DNA of 16,820 nucleotides from an uncultured Prevotella sp. (GTDB taxonomy: Bacteria; Bacteroidota; Bacteroidia; Bacteroidales; Bacteroidaceae): positions 1 through 16,820 of the forward strand of contig CALIIG010000004.1 of assembly GCA_938018155.1 (NCBI GenBank), read 5' to 3'. Made by a program: the position numbers and the translations under genes. The notes below the pieces were generated by a model. The model was not told the origin of the DNA and ran no database searches. It worked only from the letters and a program-made list of their open reading frames with translations. Every line of letters begins with the position of its first letter. Positions within the stretch are counted from its first letter, which is position 1. Shown here piece after piece: positions 6,621 to 13,484 of the stretch.

Positions 6621-7766
6621 ATGAAAAGAATGTTATTCAGCTTAGTTACTGTTGTAGCCACGCTGTCTTCTGTCGCTACAAACGCAGCAAATACAAAGGA
6701 AAACTGTAACATTAAGGGCAATTTAAAGAACGCTCCTGATACGCTTCTCGTGTTCACTAACCCGCGAAGCATGAAACGTGACACCGTTCTCACTCATAAT
6801 GGCAACTTTAATTTCAATGTGAATGAGGCTGAACCCACCATTATTTACGCTTATTCTCCCGGTTCATTGCGTCGTCAAGAGAACCTCGGTTTTCAATTAA
6901 TTGCTGTGCCTGGCGAAAGTTGCGTCCTTAGTGGAGACATAAAAGGCGACTTCATTACTGACGGAAGCAAGTTCTATAAGGAGTATAACATGGCTTCTAA
7001 GGCTTTGGATGAGAGCTCGAAACCATTTATCGAACTATCTGAAAACCTCGAAAAGCGAATGCAAGCAGGCGAGAGTCAAGAGGTTATCAGAAAGGAATAT
7101 CACGAGAAAATGCCTGCTATGCGTGAGGAAAGAATCAATAAATTGCTGGCCTTTATCAAAGCAAATCCGCACTCAGAGGGCAGTGTGGCAATTATTCCAC
7201 AGCTTGGCGACCTTGCCAAAATGAAAGAAGCCGTTGCCCTACTTTCCAAAGAGGTGCGCGAAGGACGTATGAAAAGCATATACCAAACCGCTATCAACCA
7301 GTTAGAAGAACAGGCAAAAGCCGAATCAATGGTGGCAGTAAAACAGGCAGCTGGCGTCATAGCACCTGACTTTACACTGAACGATCCTTCAGGCAAACCT
7401 CTGTCATTGTCGGGCCTTCGCGGCAAATACGTGGTGCTTGACTTCTGGGGAACATGGTGCAGTTGGTGCATTCGCGGTATCCCTAAGATGAAAGAGTACT
7501 ACAATAAATACAAGAATCACATCGAGTTTTTGAGCATCGACTGCAACGAAAGCAAGGAAAAGTGGCTCGCAGGACTTCAGAAACACCAGATGCCATGGCT
7601 GCATGTGTATAACCCCGACAACAGCAACGTGCTCACCGACTATGCTATTCAGGGCTTCCCTACGAAGATAATTGTTGGTCCCGACGGCAAAATTGTGAAG
7701 ACGGTAGTAGGCGAAGACCCGTCATTCTACACCTTTATGGACGAGAAATTTGGCGATAAGAAATAA
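6621..7766 (+). CDS. Exported TlpA/ResA-like thioredoxin with DUF4369-type N-terminus
   Basis: This 381-residue protein has a signal peptide (about 1-23, VATNAAN). A beta-rich N-terminal part of the DUF4369 kind (about 27-115) is followed by a helical, charged middle (about 120-240). The thioredoxin-like domain (about 245-381) has WCSWC at 279-283 and the cis-proline in GFPTK (P347). The CxxC pair makes it a periplasmic or surface thiol-disulfide oxidoreductase; in Bacteroidota this architecture is common and often multi-copy, and the protein partners are usually unknown. The start at 6621 gives a normal signal peptide with a short A-rich leader. No clear promoter was found between 6585 and 6620, so it may have its own weak promoter or be reached by read-through from the helicase gene. 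Confidence 0.88.
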   Translation: MKRMLFSLVTVVATLSSVATNAANTKENCNIKGNLKNAPDTLLVFTNPRSMKRDTVLTHNGNFNFNVNEAEPTIIYAYSPGSLRRQENLGFQLIAVPGESCVLSGDIKGDFITDGSKFYKEYNMASKALDESSKPFIELSENLEKRMQAGESQEVIRKEYHEKMPAMREERINKLLAFIKANPHSEGSVAIIPQLGDLAKMKEAVALLSKEVREGRMKSIYQTAINQLEEQAKAESMVAVKQAAGVIAPDFTLNDPSGKPLSLSGLRGKYVVLDFWGTWCSWCIRGIPKMKEYYNKYKNHIEFLSIDCNESKEKWLAGLQKHQMPWLHVYNPDNSNVLTDYAIQGFPTKIIVGPDGKIVKTVVGEDPSFYTFMDEKFGDKK

Positions 7767-7783
7767 ACAATACAGCATTTAAA

Positions 7784-7814
7784 GAGGCTGAAAAGAACAT
7801 AAAGTCTCAGCCTC
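7784..7814 (+). terminator. Small hairpin after the thioredoxin gene
   Basis: GAGGCTGA (7784-7791) pairs with TCAGCCTC (7807-7814) around a 15-base loop, 17 bases after the stop codon. No T run follows, so it may be a 3'-end stabilising hairpin or a weak terminator upstream of the stronger structure at 7848-7904. Confidence 0.4.
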
Positions 7815-7847
7815 AAGCCTTATAACCCAAAGGCAAACAAAAATATT

Positions 7848-7904
7848 AAAGGGTAGAAAAGCAAATACTGCATCAACCATTGCAGCATCGCTTTCCTACC
7901 CTTT
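7848..7904. terminator. Bidirectional terminator between convergent genes
   Basis: A 15-bp stem with one mismatch is formed by 7848-7862 (AAAGGGTAGAAAAGC) and 7890-7904 (GCTTTCCTACCCTTT). A smaller hairpin, CTGCA/TGCAG, sits inside the loop. On the minus strand the stem is followed by TTAATATTTTTG, and on the plus strand the arm itself ends in a T run. It lies between the convergent thioredoxin (+) and symporter (-) genes and could serve both. Confidence 0.7.
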
Positions 7905-7938
7905 TATCGTATTGTATTGATTATACCTATATTATATT

Positions 7939-9102
7939 CTACTTTTTCAGCTTGTCAACCACCAACGCTATGGCACCGTCGCCCGTCACGTTGCACGCCG
8001 TCCCGAACGAATCCATGGCTATATAAAGTGCAATGATGAGGGCTTGCTCGTAGCTTCCAAACCCAAGAATGCTGCCTAACGGAGCCAACGCCGCCATAAC
8101 GGCACCGCCAGGCACACCAGGTCCCGCCACCATCATGATGCTTAACATCAGTATAAAGTTGACGAAAAGCAAAGGGTCGTGTGGCATTCCTTCAAGCAGG
8201 AAAACAGTTAAAGCACATGCTGTAATCTTCATACAAGAGCCCGACATGTGAATTGTGGCGCATAAGGGAATAACAAAACCCGCTATACCTCCGCTCACCC
8301 TGTTTTTAAGGGCGCATCTAAGCGTCACGGGGATGGTGGCTGCTGAGGATGAAGTGCCCAGAGCCGTCATGTAAGCAGGCAACATGGTAAACAGCATGCG
8401 CAGCGGATTACGATGTACAACAATACCGGCTACGCAAAATTCGTATAACAATACCAATATATGAAGCACAAAGATAACAACGATAATCTGTGCAAAAACA
8501 ACCAGAACGCGATAGGCCTGCCCCGAATAAGTCATGTTTAAAAAGATGCCAAAGATATACAATGGCAGCAGCGGGATGATTACTTTACCTATGGTAAGGC
8601 TCACCGATTCTTTGAAATCGTCGAACACTTTCTTCAGCGACGGCAACCCTGCATAGGATATGGTAAGCCCCAATACGAAAGAAAGCACCAGTGCTGACAT
8701 CACATCGATGAAAGCTGGTACGCTGACAGCGAAGTAAGGCATAAGCTCTGTGGCTTTCTTAACAGGGCCTAAATGAGGCGTGGCGGCAACCATATCAGGA
8801 AATAACCACGACCCGGTGCCATAAGCCAGCAAGCCCGAAAATACCGTGTCGCCATAAGCCAGCACCACCGTTATCAGCAGCAGCCTGCCTGCTCCACGAC
8901 CAATATCGCCGATGGCCGGGGTTACAAGACCTATAATAATAAGAGGTATCATGAAACCTAAAAACTGACTAAACAGCCCGTTAAAGGTTACAAACACCCT
9001 GACCCACCCTTCATTGAACACGTTTCCAAGGGCTACACCCAGAATAATAGCTATAATAACGCGTGGCAACAAGCCTGTTTGCTTAAGACGATGCTTACTC
9101 AT
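7939..9102 (-). CDS. DAACS-type cation symporter (dicarboxylate/amino-acid family), atypical site
   Basis: This 387-residue inner-membrane protein has the DAACS/SLC1 layout: hydrophobic helices throughout, the serine-rich hairpin LGTSSSAATIPVT (about 248-260), the second hairpin VAGPGVPGGAVM (325-336) and the last-helix motif NVTGD (371-375). Family members couple Na+ or H+ to uptake of acidic or small neutral amino acids or dicarboxylates. Two usual site motifs are altered. The NMDGT sequence of helix 7 reads HMSGS (285-289). The arginine that precedes T-x-x-NVTGD in glutamate/aspartate carriers is glycine (G367). A neutral or otherwise unusual substrate is therefore inferred. It lies 60 bases downstream of the PfkB kinase gene on the same strand with no terminator between them, so the two are probably co-transcribed. 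Confidence 0.85.
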   Translation of the reverse strand: MSKHRLKQTGLLPRVIIAIILGVALGNVFNEGWVRVFVTFNGLFSQFLGFMIPLIIIGLVTPAIGDIGRGAGRLLLITVVLAYGDTVFSGLLAYGTGSWLFPDMVAATPHLGPVKKATELMPYFAVSVPAFIDVMSALVLSFVLGLTISYAGLPSLKKVFDDFKESVSLTIGKVIIPLLPLYIFGIFLNMTYSGQAYRVLVVFAQIIVVIFVLHILVLLYEFCVAGIVVHRNPLRMLFTMLPAYMTALGTSSSAATIPVTLRCALKNRVSGGIAGFVIPLCATIHMSGSCMKITACALTVFLLEGMPHDPLLFVNFILMLSIMMVAGPGVPGGAVMAALAPLGSILGFGSYEQALIIALYIAMDSFGTACNVTGDGAIALVVDKLKK

Positions 9103-9162
9103 ACTTGTAATAAACAGAGGCTCACGTCCCCATGGTTTTCTTTAATTTGTAACTGATTAACT

Positions 9163-10092
9163 TTATAACCGGTTGGCCTTCCCGAAGTCGACCGATATAT
9201 AATTGTAAATACTGCCGCAACAATTAGCCGAAAAAACCTGTGCGCAGCCTATCATATTATCCCACTGTTCTTCCGTCAACCCCCGTTCAATATGTTCGCG
9301 TTTTATGCCGTATTTCAGCATACCGTAGATAAAACCCGCATTGAAATTATCGCCTGCACCGATGGTACTTACCGTCGACGTCTGGCTTGTGGGATAGCTT
9401 TTAGCCAGTCCGCCGTCGGCCCTAAGCTCAACAGGCATGGCAGCTTGTGTATAAATAAACTTTTTACAATAAAACGATATTTCGGCCTTATAAACCTTAT
9501 CGGGATTGTCTAACTTGTAAAGCACCTTAAAATCCTCATGGCTTCCACGCACAATATCGGCATATTCGAGGTTCTCCAACAGATTGGGAGTGATGCGCAT
9601 TACCTCGTTTTGATGCGACGGCCTGAAGTTAACGTCATAGTAAATAATGGCTCCACGGCTGCGTGCATAGTCTAAAAAACCCGTCAGTTGCGGCCGGATA
9701 ACCGGGTTTACTGCGAAGAACGAGCCCATGATAACAATGTCGTCGGGTTGAATATCAGGAAAAACCATGTCGAGCTGGTCGTGTGGATGATCCTTGTAAA
9801 ATATGTAATCGGCATCATTGTTCGCGTCAAGGAAAGCCAGTGTAACGGGCGATTTCGACCCGGGAAAGGCGTTAACGTTGCTCGTGTCCACCCCGTTCTC
9901 CTTCAGAAAACGCATGATATTCTGTCCTACCCTGTCGTTACCCGTATCGCCTATAAACGCACACGCAGCACCTGCACGCGCCAGAGATATAATGGCATTG
10001 AAAGTAGATCCTCCCGGATAAGCACCAACAGGCTGTTCGTTTCTAAAGATAATATCGAGAACGGTTTCGCCTATTCCTATTACTTTTCGCAT
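9163..10092 (-). CDS. PfkB-family carbohydrate kinase (fructokinase-like)
   Basis: This 309-residue cytoplasmic sugar kinase of the ribokinase/PfkB fold has the N-terminal signature PGGSTFNAIISLARAG (26-41) and the C-terminal signature TIGAGDNFNAGF (243-254); D248 is the catalytic base and GAGD the anion hole. The substrate is a sugar, with fructose the commonest guess for this subgroup, but adenosine and other sugars cannot be excluded. An in-frame ATG at 10119 was rejected: it falls on the predicted -7 promoter element, and the canonical MRKVIGIGET opening begins at 10092. It is the first gene of a probable two-gene operon with the DAACS symporter, a pairing that gives no obvious shared substrate. 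Confidence 0.9.
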   Translation of the reverse strand: MRKVIGIGETVLDIIFRNEQPVGAYPGGSTFNAIISLARAGAACAFIGDTGNDRVGQNIMRFLKENGVDTSNVNAFPGSKSPVTLAFLDANNDADYIFYKDHPHDQLDMVFPDIQPDDIVIMGSFFAVNPVIRPQLTGFLDYARSRGAIIYYDVNFRPSHQNEVMRITPNLLENLEYADIVRGSHEDFKVLYKLDNPDKVYKAEISFYCKKFIYTQAAMPVELRADGGLAKSYPTSQTSTVSTIGAGDNFNAGFIYGMLKYGIKREHIERGLTEEQWDNMIGCAQVFSANCCGSIYNYISVDFGKANRL

Positions 10093-10116
10093 AAAAGCTA
10101 TGTGTTTTAATGCTTG

Positions 10117-10147
10117 CAAAGATAAGATATTTTAGTTTAAAGGCAGA
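10117..10147 (-). promoter_or_regulatory. Promoter of the kinase-symporter operon
   Basis: On the minus strand TATCTTTG (10124-10117) matches the -7 consensus. TCTG (10147-10144), 19 bases upstream, matches three of four bases of the -33 element. The start site would be near 10110, about 18 bases before the ATG at 10092. Confidence 0.6.
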
Positions 10148-10162
10148 AGTAAAGGTTGAAAA

Positions 10163-10194
10163 TTTGCCCCGTTCTGTGCTTTTGATTACTTTTG
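10163..10194 (+). promoter_or_regulatory. Promoter of the M16 peptidase gene
   Basis: TTTG (10163-10166), 20 bases, TACTTTTG (10187-10194) is a full match to the Bacteroidota consensus. Transcription should start near 10201, about 20 bases before the ATG at 10221. Its -33 element lies 15 bases from that of the divergent kinase promoter. Confidence 0.75.
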
Positions 10195-10220
10195 CACCCT
10201 CTGGAAAACCTGTCCATATC

Positions 10221-11444
10221 ATGCAATATTTCACCCATTCGCTTCCTAACGGACTGCGTATATTACATATTCCCTCTTCATCACAGGTTGTTTATTGTGG
10301 CTATCAGATAGCCGCCGGCTCACGAAATGAGGCTGCCGGTGAGGAGGGGCTCGCCCATTTCTGCGAACATGTTACCTTTAAGGGAACACAACGACGCCGT
10401 TCATGGAATATCATTAACTGCCTGGAAAGCGTAGGCGGCGACCTGAACGCCTTTACAAACAAGGAAGATACCGTTTACCATGCAGCGGTATTGAAAGACC
10501 ACATGCCCCGTGCCATCGACCTTTTAACCGATATTGTGTTTCACTCTACGTACCCGCAGCGCGAAATTGACAAGGAAATTGAGGTAATTTGTGACGAGAT
10601 TGAGAGCTACAACGATACGCCGTCGGAGCTGATTTACGACGAGTTTGAAAACATAATATTTCGCAAACACCCGCTCGGACACAATATTTTGGGTACAACT
10701 GACAACGTGCGCTCATTTACAACAGCCCACGCTATGCACTTCACACAGCAGTTTTACCAGCCTCAAAACACCGTTTTTTTTGTTCATGGCAACGTAAAAC
10801 CCGAACGCGTTATTCGCTTGTTGGAGAAAGCCACCAGCGATTTAACACCCTCATTAACACCTCCCTGCATACCGTCCTCACCATTAAACTACCACCCTGA
10901 GCACCGTTTGGTTACCCGAAACACCCATCAGGCCCATGTCATGACGGGCTGCAAGGCATACGCCTTCAACGATAAGCACCGTATGCCATTGTATGTTTTG
11001 AACAACATTCTGGGCGGAACAGGAATGAATGCCCGCCTTAACGTAAGTCTGCGCGAGCGTCGCGGACTGGTTTATACGGTTGAAAGTTCAATGGTTGGCT
11101 ATGCCGACGCAGGCCTGTGGTGTACCTATTTGGGCTGCGCTGCCGGCGATGTTAACCGCTGCCTGCGCCTGGTTCGTACCGAGCTTAACCGCTGTATGGA
11201 GCACCCGCTCACCGACAGGCAGCTGGAAGCAGCAAAAAGGCAGCTTAAAGGACAAATAGGAATAGCACGCGACAACAATGAAAGTTTGGCCCTTGATATG
11301 GGTAAAAGTTTTCTGCACGAGGGCAAACCGCACGACATCGGAAGCCTTTTGCGCCGCATCGACAGTGTTACAGCCCATGACATGATGGACGTAGCGCGCG
11401 AGGTTTTTGAGCCTGATAGCATGTCAACCTTAATTTACGAATAG
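10221..11444 (+). CDS. M16-family zinc peptidase (pitrilysin/processing-peptidase type)
   Basis: This 407-residue metallopeptidase has the inverted zinc motif HFCEH (46-50), and the third ligand is E126 in EVICDEIESY, 76 residues after H50, the usual M16 spacing. Residues about 10-160 form the catalytic M16 domain. Residues about 165-350 form the inactive partner-type domain, which includes GGTGMNARL and the RRGLVYTV strand typical of M16_C. The length fits the single-pair M16B subgroup related to mitochondrial processing peptidase. The reading frame is open upstream to an ATG at 10110, but the promoter at 10163-10194 lies within that extension, so the start is placed at 10221. No signal peptide is seen, so a cytoplasmic location is likely. 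The gene is monocistronic and convergent with the DUF3332 gene. Confidence 0.9.
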   Translation: MQYFTHSLPNGLRILHIPSSSQVVYCGYQIAAGSRNEAAGEEGLAHFCEHVTFKGTQRRRSWNIINCLESVGGDLNAFTNKEDTVYHAAVLKDHMPRAIDLLTDIVFHSTYPQREIDKEIEVICDEIESYNDTPSELIYDEFENIIFRKHPLGHNILGTTDNVRSFTTAHAMHFTQQFYQPQNTVFFVHGNVKPERVIRLLEKATSDLTPSLTPPCIPSSPLNYHPEHRLVTRNTHQAHVMTGCKAYAFNDKHRMPLYVLNNILGGTGMNARLNVSLRERRGLVYTVESSMVGYADAGLWCTYLGCAAGDVNRCLRLVRTELNRCMEHPLTDRQLEAAKRQLKGQIGIARDNNESLALDMGKSFLHEGKPHDIGSLLRRIDSVTAHDMMDVAREVFEPDSMSTLIYE

Positions 11445-11521
11445 GCCTCAGCCACATATCGTCTCCCCCGCTATGCTATTGTACAGGAGCGTTATCAGCA
11501 ATATATCATACCCATTACAGC

Positions 11522-11547
11522 CTATTGTATAGCTTTTTATGCAATAG
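11522..11547 (+). repeat. Weak AT-rich hairpin
   Basis: CTATTGTATA (11522-11531) and TATGCAATAG (11538-11547) pair over 10 bases, including one G-U pair, around a 6-base loop. It could help end or protect the M16 peptidase transcript. Confidence 0.35.
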
Positions 11548-11581
11548 CGGTAAACGCTTTATTACGTTTTCCTCACCGTTC

Positions 11582-11613
11582 GACGGCCGTCAGCAGCGCG
11601 TACGACGGCCGTC
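11582..11613. repeat. GACGGCCGTC palindrome unit A
   Basis: The two 10-base palindromes are at 11582-11591 and 11604-11613, with a 12-base centre (AGCAGCGCGTAC) that does not itself pair. It has the same 10-12-10 layout as the unit 13 bases further on and the unit at the left window edge. Confidence 0.85.
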
Positions 11614-11620
11614 ATACCCA

Positions 11621-11664
11621 TTGTCCGACGGCCGTCAGCAACGCTGCTGACGGCCGTCGGACAA
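11621..11664. repeat. GACGGCCGTC palindrome unit B with 20-bp perfect stem
   Basis: Bases 11621-11640 are the exact reverse complement of 11645-11664, leaving only the 4-base loop ACGC. The stem contains two copies of GACGGCCGTC (11627-11636 and 11649-11658). No T run follows on either strand. This is the most regular of the three units in the window and is probably the intact form. Confidence 0.9.
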
Positions 11665-11701
11665 CAGGCAATAGCCGCAAACATCGGTACCATTATACCC
11701 A

Positions 11702-11738
11702 AACGGGTGTGGCAAACCGCTTGTTTGCCACACCCGTT
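11702..11738. repeat. Perfect 16-bp inverted repeat, second type
   Basis: AACGGGTGTGGCAAAC (11702-11717) is exactly complementary to GTTTGCCACACCCGTT (11723-11738) around the loop CGCTT. Its sequence is unrelated to the GACGGCCGTC units. It lies 50 bases past the stop of the DUF3332 gene. It may act as a terminator or 3'-stabilising hairpin, but no T run follows on either strand. Confidence 0.85.
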
Positions 11739-11788
11739 ACAGTGTTATGACAATAGCCCTGTCAATAAAGAGCTGCTACTTTTCCTGC

Positions 11789-12340
11789 TTAGCGTTTAGC
11801 CCAAAGCGCGTCAACGCTCATGGCTCCGCGCAGTTCATTAATGCCTTCGTTGTTAAGCGATACGTCCATAGCTTTGCCACTCGGCAACACTACGCGTACG
11901 GTACCATCCGAATTAAAGCGGAAAAGCTCCTGCGTTTTGCCGCCCCGGCTCTCCATCCAGCTGTTTGAAGCCTTGTCATAAGTAAACAATTGCTTCTCGC
12001 CTTCGGGCGAAGTTATCTCGTATCCGTTCTTTAATGTCTTCACTGCATAGTAGCGACCATCCTCGCCCATCACCTTTTTGGTTTTGCCAATACTGCTTGT
12101 AAGCGGGTTGTCGCCGGTCCAGAACTCAATACTGTTAAGCACCAGCACATCGGCCAAACTGCATATTCCGTACACGGGACTGATTACAAGGAAGATAATT
12201 TCGTTCAGAAACTTGTTCTTCGTAGCCGTTTTATTCCACGCCGCTACCTTATTGAACAAAGAGAAACTACCTACACACGAGGTAGATAACAAGCAGCCGG
12301 CCATCAGCAAAACTGCAACTTTTACATGCTTAATTTTCAT
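11789..12340 (-). CDS. DUF3332-family lipoprotein
   Basis: This 183-residue protein starts with a lipoprotein-type signal. The lipidated cysteine is either C16 (LLMAGC) or C22 (LLSTSC); the second resembles common Bacteroidota lipoprotein sites. Residues about 42-75 are hydrophobic and include SPVYGICSLADVL and NSIEFWTGDNP, a block I associate with DUF3332. The C-terminal half is small beta strands, including the FRFNSDGTVRVVLPSGK stretch. The function is unknown; a cell-envelope location is inferred. It lies 123 bases downstream of the wbqC-like gene on the same strand. No consensus promoter was found in that gap, so it may be read with the upstream operon. It is convergent with the M16 peptidase gene. 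Confidence 0.8.
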   Translation of the reverse strand: MKIKHVKVAVLLMAGCLLSTSCVGSFSLFNKVAAWNKTATKNKFLNEIIFLVISPVYGICSLADVLVLNSIEFWTGDNPLTSSIGKTKKVMGEDGRYYAVKTLKNGYEITSPEGEKQLFTYDKASNSWMESRGGKTQELFRFNSDGTVRVVLPSGKAMDVSLNNEGINELRGAMSVDALWAKR

Positions 12341-12443
12341 AATGATAAGTTTAAAATAATGTTATTACAGGCCGTAAAGTTAATAATTAAATTAAATAAG
12401 GCCCTGAAAGTAATCATATTTAAGACAGATATGTATTATTTTT

Positions 12444-12464
12444 ACGTTTGTTAACCACAAACGT
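12444..12464 (-). repeat. Hairpin overlapping the wbqC-like stop codon
   Basis: ACGTTTGT (12444-12451) pairs with ACAAACGT (12457-12464) around a 5-base loop. The stem takes in the last base of the stop codon of the wbqC-like gene. It is not followed by T on the minus strand, so it is unlikely to be an intrinsic terminator. Confidence 0.35.
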
Positions 12465-13075
12465 TAAAGATATAAAACAGCTTCAGGACCTTCATTAAAC
12501 AACAGATCGAGGATGGAAAGGTTGGGCTGAAAGCCGTATTTTTGTTCGTAAACCTGATAATACCGGCGGGGTTGGAAAGCAGTATCGGGCAGAGGATGCT
12601 TCGGCCGGATAACGTCACGATAGTCGGCAACTCCCTCTTGCACGTCCATAACATAGGCATCGGTAAATGTTATGCAGGGATGAATATCGAGCAGTTCACA
12701 CATTTTTTGTGTGATTTCCATATTAAAATCGACCAGAAAATCCCAGCGGTGCTCAAAGAACGGGTGCAGGTCGTCGGCATAAAACTCGAAGAAAGGGCTT
12801 TCGCCGTAGGCCGATTGCAAGGCATTCCAGTGGAGGTGTCGCCAGGAACCGTGGTTGCTTATGCGTATGTTCAGCATCTCACAATGGGCACCTTCATAAC
12901 GCTCAATGGGCACGGTGAGGGCCTGTAAACCGTTTGTGGCAGCTATGATACAACGGTTACGGTAGGTTTGCTTGATGAAATGGTCGTGGCATTCAATCAG
13001 ACAATGCCCTGATTGATTCAATTTCTGATACCATTGTACAGGCCCAAAATAAGCAGACGAAAGCAAACTTACCAT
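12464..13075 (-). CDS. WbqC-like family protein
   Basis: This 203-residue cytoplasmic protein carries features of the WbqC-like family: the opening SSAYFGPVQWYQKL (6-19), HFIKQTYRNRC (32-42), LTVPIER (53-59) and a long aromatic-rich middle (SYGESPFFEFYADD-like region near 88-101, here AYGESPFFEFY). WbqC proteins were named from O-antigen clusters, but their biochemistry is not established, and the gene here is not in a polysaccharide cluster. The start at 13075 overlaps the end of the preceding small S26-like gene by 7 bases, consistent with one transcript from dapB through lepB. That recurring linkage may be more informative than the name. The length is close to usual for the family. Confidence 0.8.
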   Translation of the reverse strand: MVSLLSSAYFGPVQWYQKLNQSGHCLIECHDHFIKQTYRNRCIIAATNGLQALTVPIERYEGAHCEMLNIRISNHGSWRHLHWNALQSAYGESPFFEFYADDLHPFFEHRWDFLVDFNMEITQKMCELLDIHPCITFTDAYVMDVQEGVADYRDVIRPKHPLPDTAFQPRRYYQVYEQKYGFQPNLSILDLLFNEGPEAVLYL

Positions 13076-13473
13076 GGAAGATAAAAGAGTTTGGTGGCGC
13101 GTCCCATCATTTCGTGGGTATGAACAACTGTGTTTTTGTTCCCTATATCAACAATATAAAAGTGGCAATCGGCACAGGGACAACGCCAGCAGCACACAGA
13201 GGGCACCACATAAGCCGCTCCACGCAGCACGATGGTGTCGCCGGGTAAATGGATGATGCGCCCCACGTGGACGCCCTGCCGCTGGAAAACAACAAGGTCA
13301 CCACGCGAAAAGCCGTCACATGCCATGCGGTTCACCAGCACTCTGTCGCCTTTTCTCAGCACCGAACTGAGGTCGGCAGGTACAGTGTATAGGGTGAACA
13401 CACGGGCACGCACTGCAAAAAGTATAACTATTGCAACGCAAAGCACCACCAAAAATTTCAGTGCCTGCTTCAC
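13069..13473 (-). CDS. Signal-peptidase-I-like protein without the catalytic dyad
   Basis: This 134-residue protein has one N-terminal membrane helix (about 5-22) followed by an S26-like core: YTVPADLSSVLRKGDRVLVN (29-48), RGDLVVFQ (57-64) and IIHLPGDTI (73-81). It aligns by eye with the LepB encoded just upstream, but the serine-containing SSSLE motif is replaced by ADLSS and is one residue shorter. The lysine of YVKRCVGLPG is glycine in HVGRIIHLPG (G71). The GDNRxxSxDSR box is not kept. An unusual cysteine cluster, CCWRCPC with a further C (94, 95, 98, 100, 103), occupies the lid region. An inactive paralogue acting as a partner or regulator of LepB is inferred. The start at 13473 lies 11 bases after the lepB stop; the end overlaps the wbqC-like gene. 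Confidence 0.8.
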   Translation of the reverse strand: MKQALKFLVVLCVAIVILFAVRARVFTLYTVPADLSSVLRKGDRVLVNRMACDGFSRGDLVVFQRQGVHVGRIIHLPGDTIVLRGAAYVVPSVCCWRCPCADCHFYIVDIGNKNTVVHTHEMMGRATKLFYLPW

Positions 13474-13484
13474 TAACCGAACGT

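Larger units (their letters stand above)
11445..11788. other. Repeat-rich intergenic region between convergent genes
   Basis: No credible gene lies in this 344-base stretch between the 3' ends of the M16 peptidase and DUF3332 genes. It holds a weak AT-rich hairpin (11522-11547), two GACGGCCGTC palindrome units (11582-11613 and 11627-11658) and an unrelated perfect 16-bp hairpin (11702-11738). None is followed by a proper T run, so termination in either direction may depend on Rho or on the hairpins alone. Confidence 0.8.

Noticed and set aside
10110-10220. Upstream start for the M16 peptidase
   Set aside because: A full consensus promoter lies within the extension, so the message would begin after it.
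11582-11658. Short regularly spaced repeats as a CRISPR array
   Set aside because: The repeats are only 10 bp, fully palindromic, and the 12-13 base spacers are partly complementary to each other; no cas gene is present.
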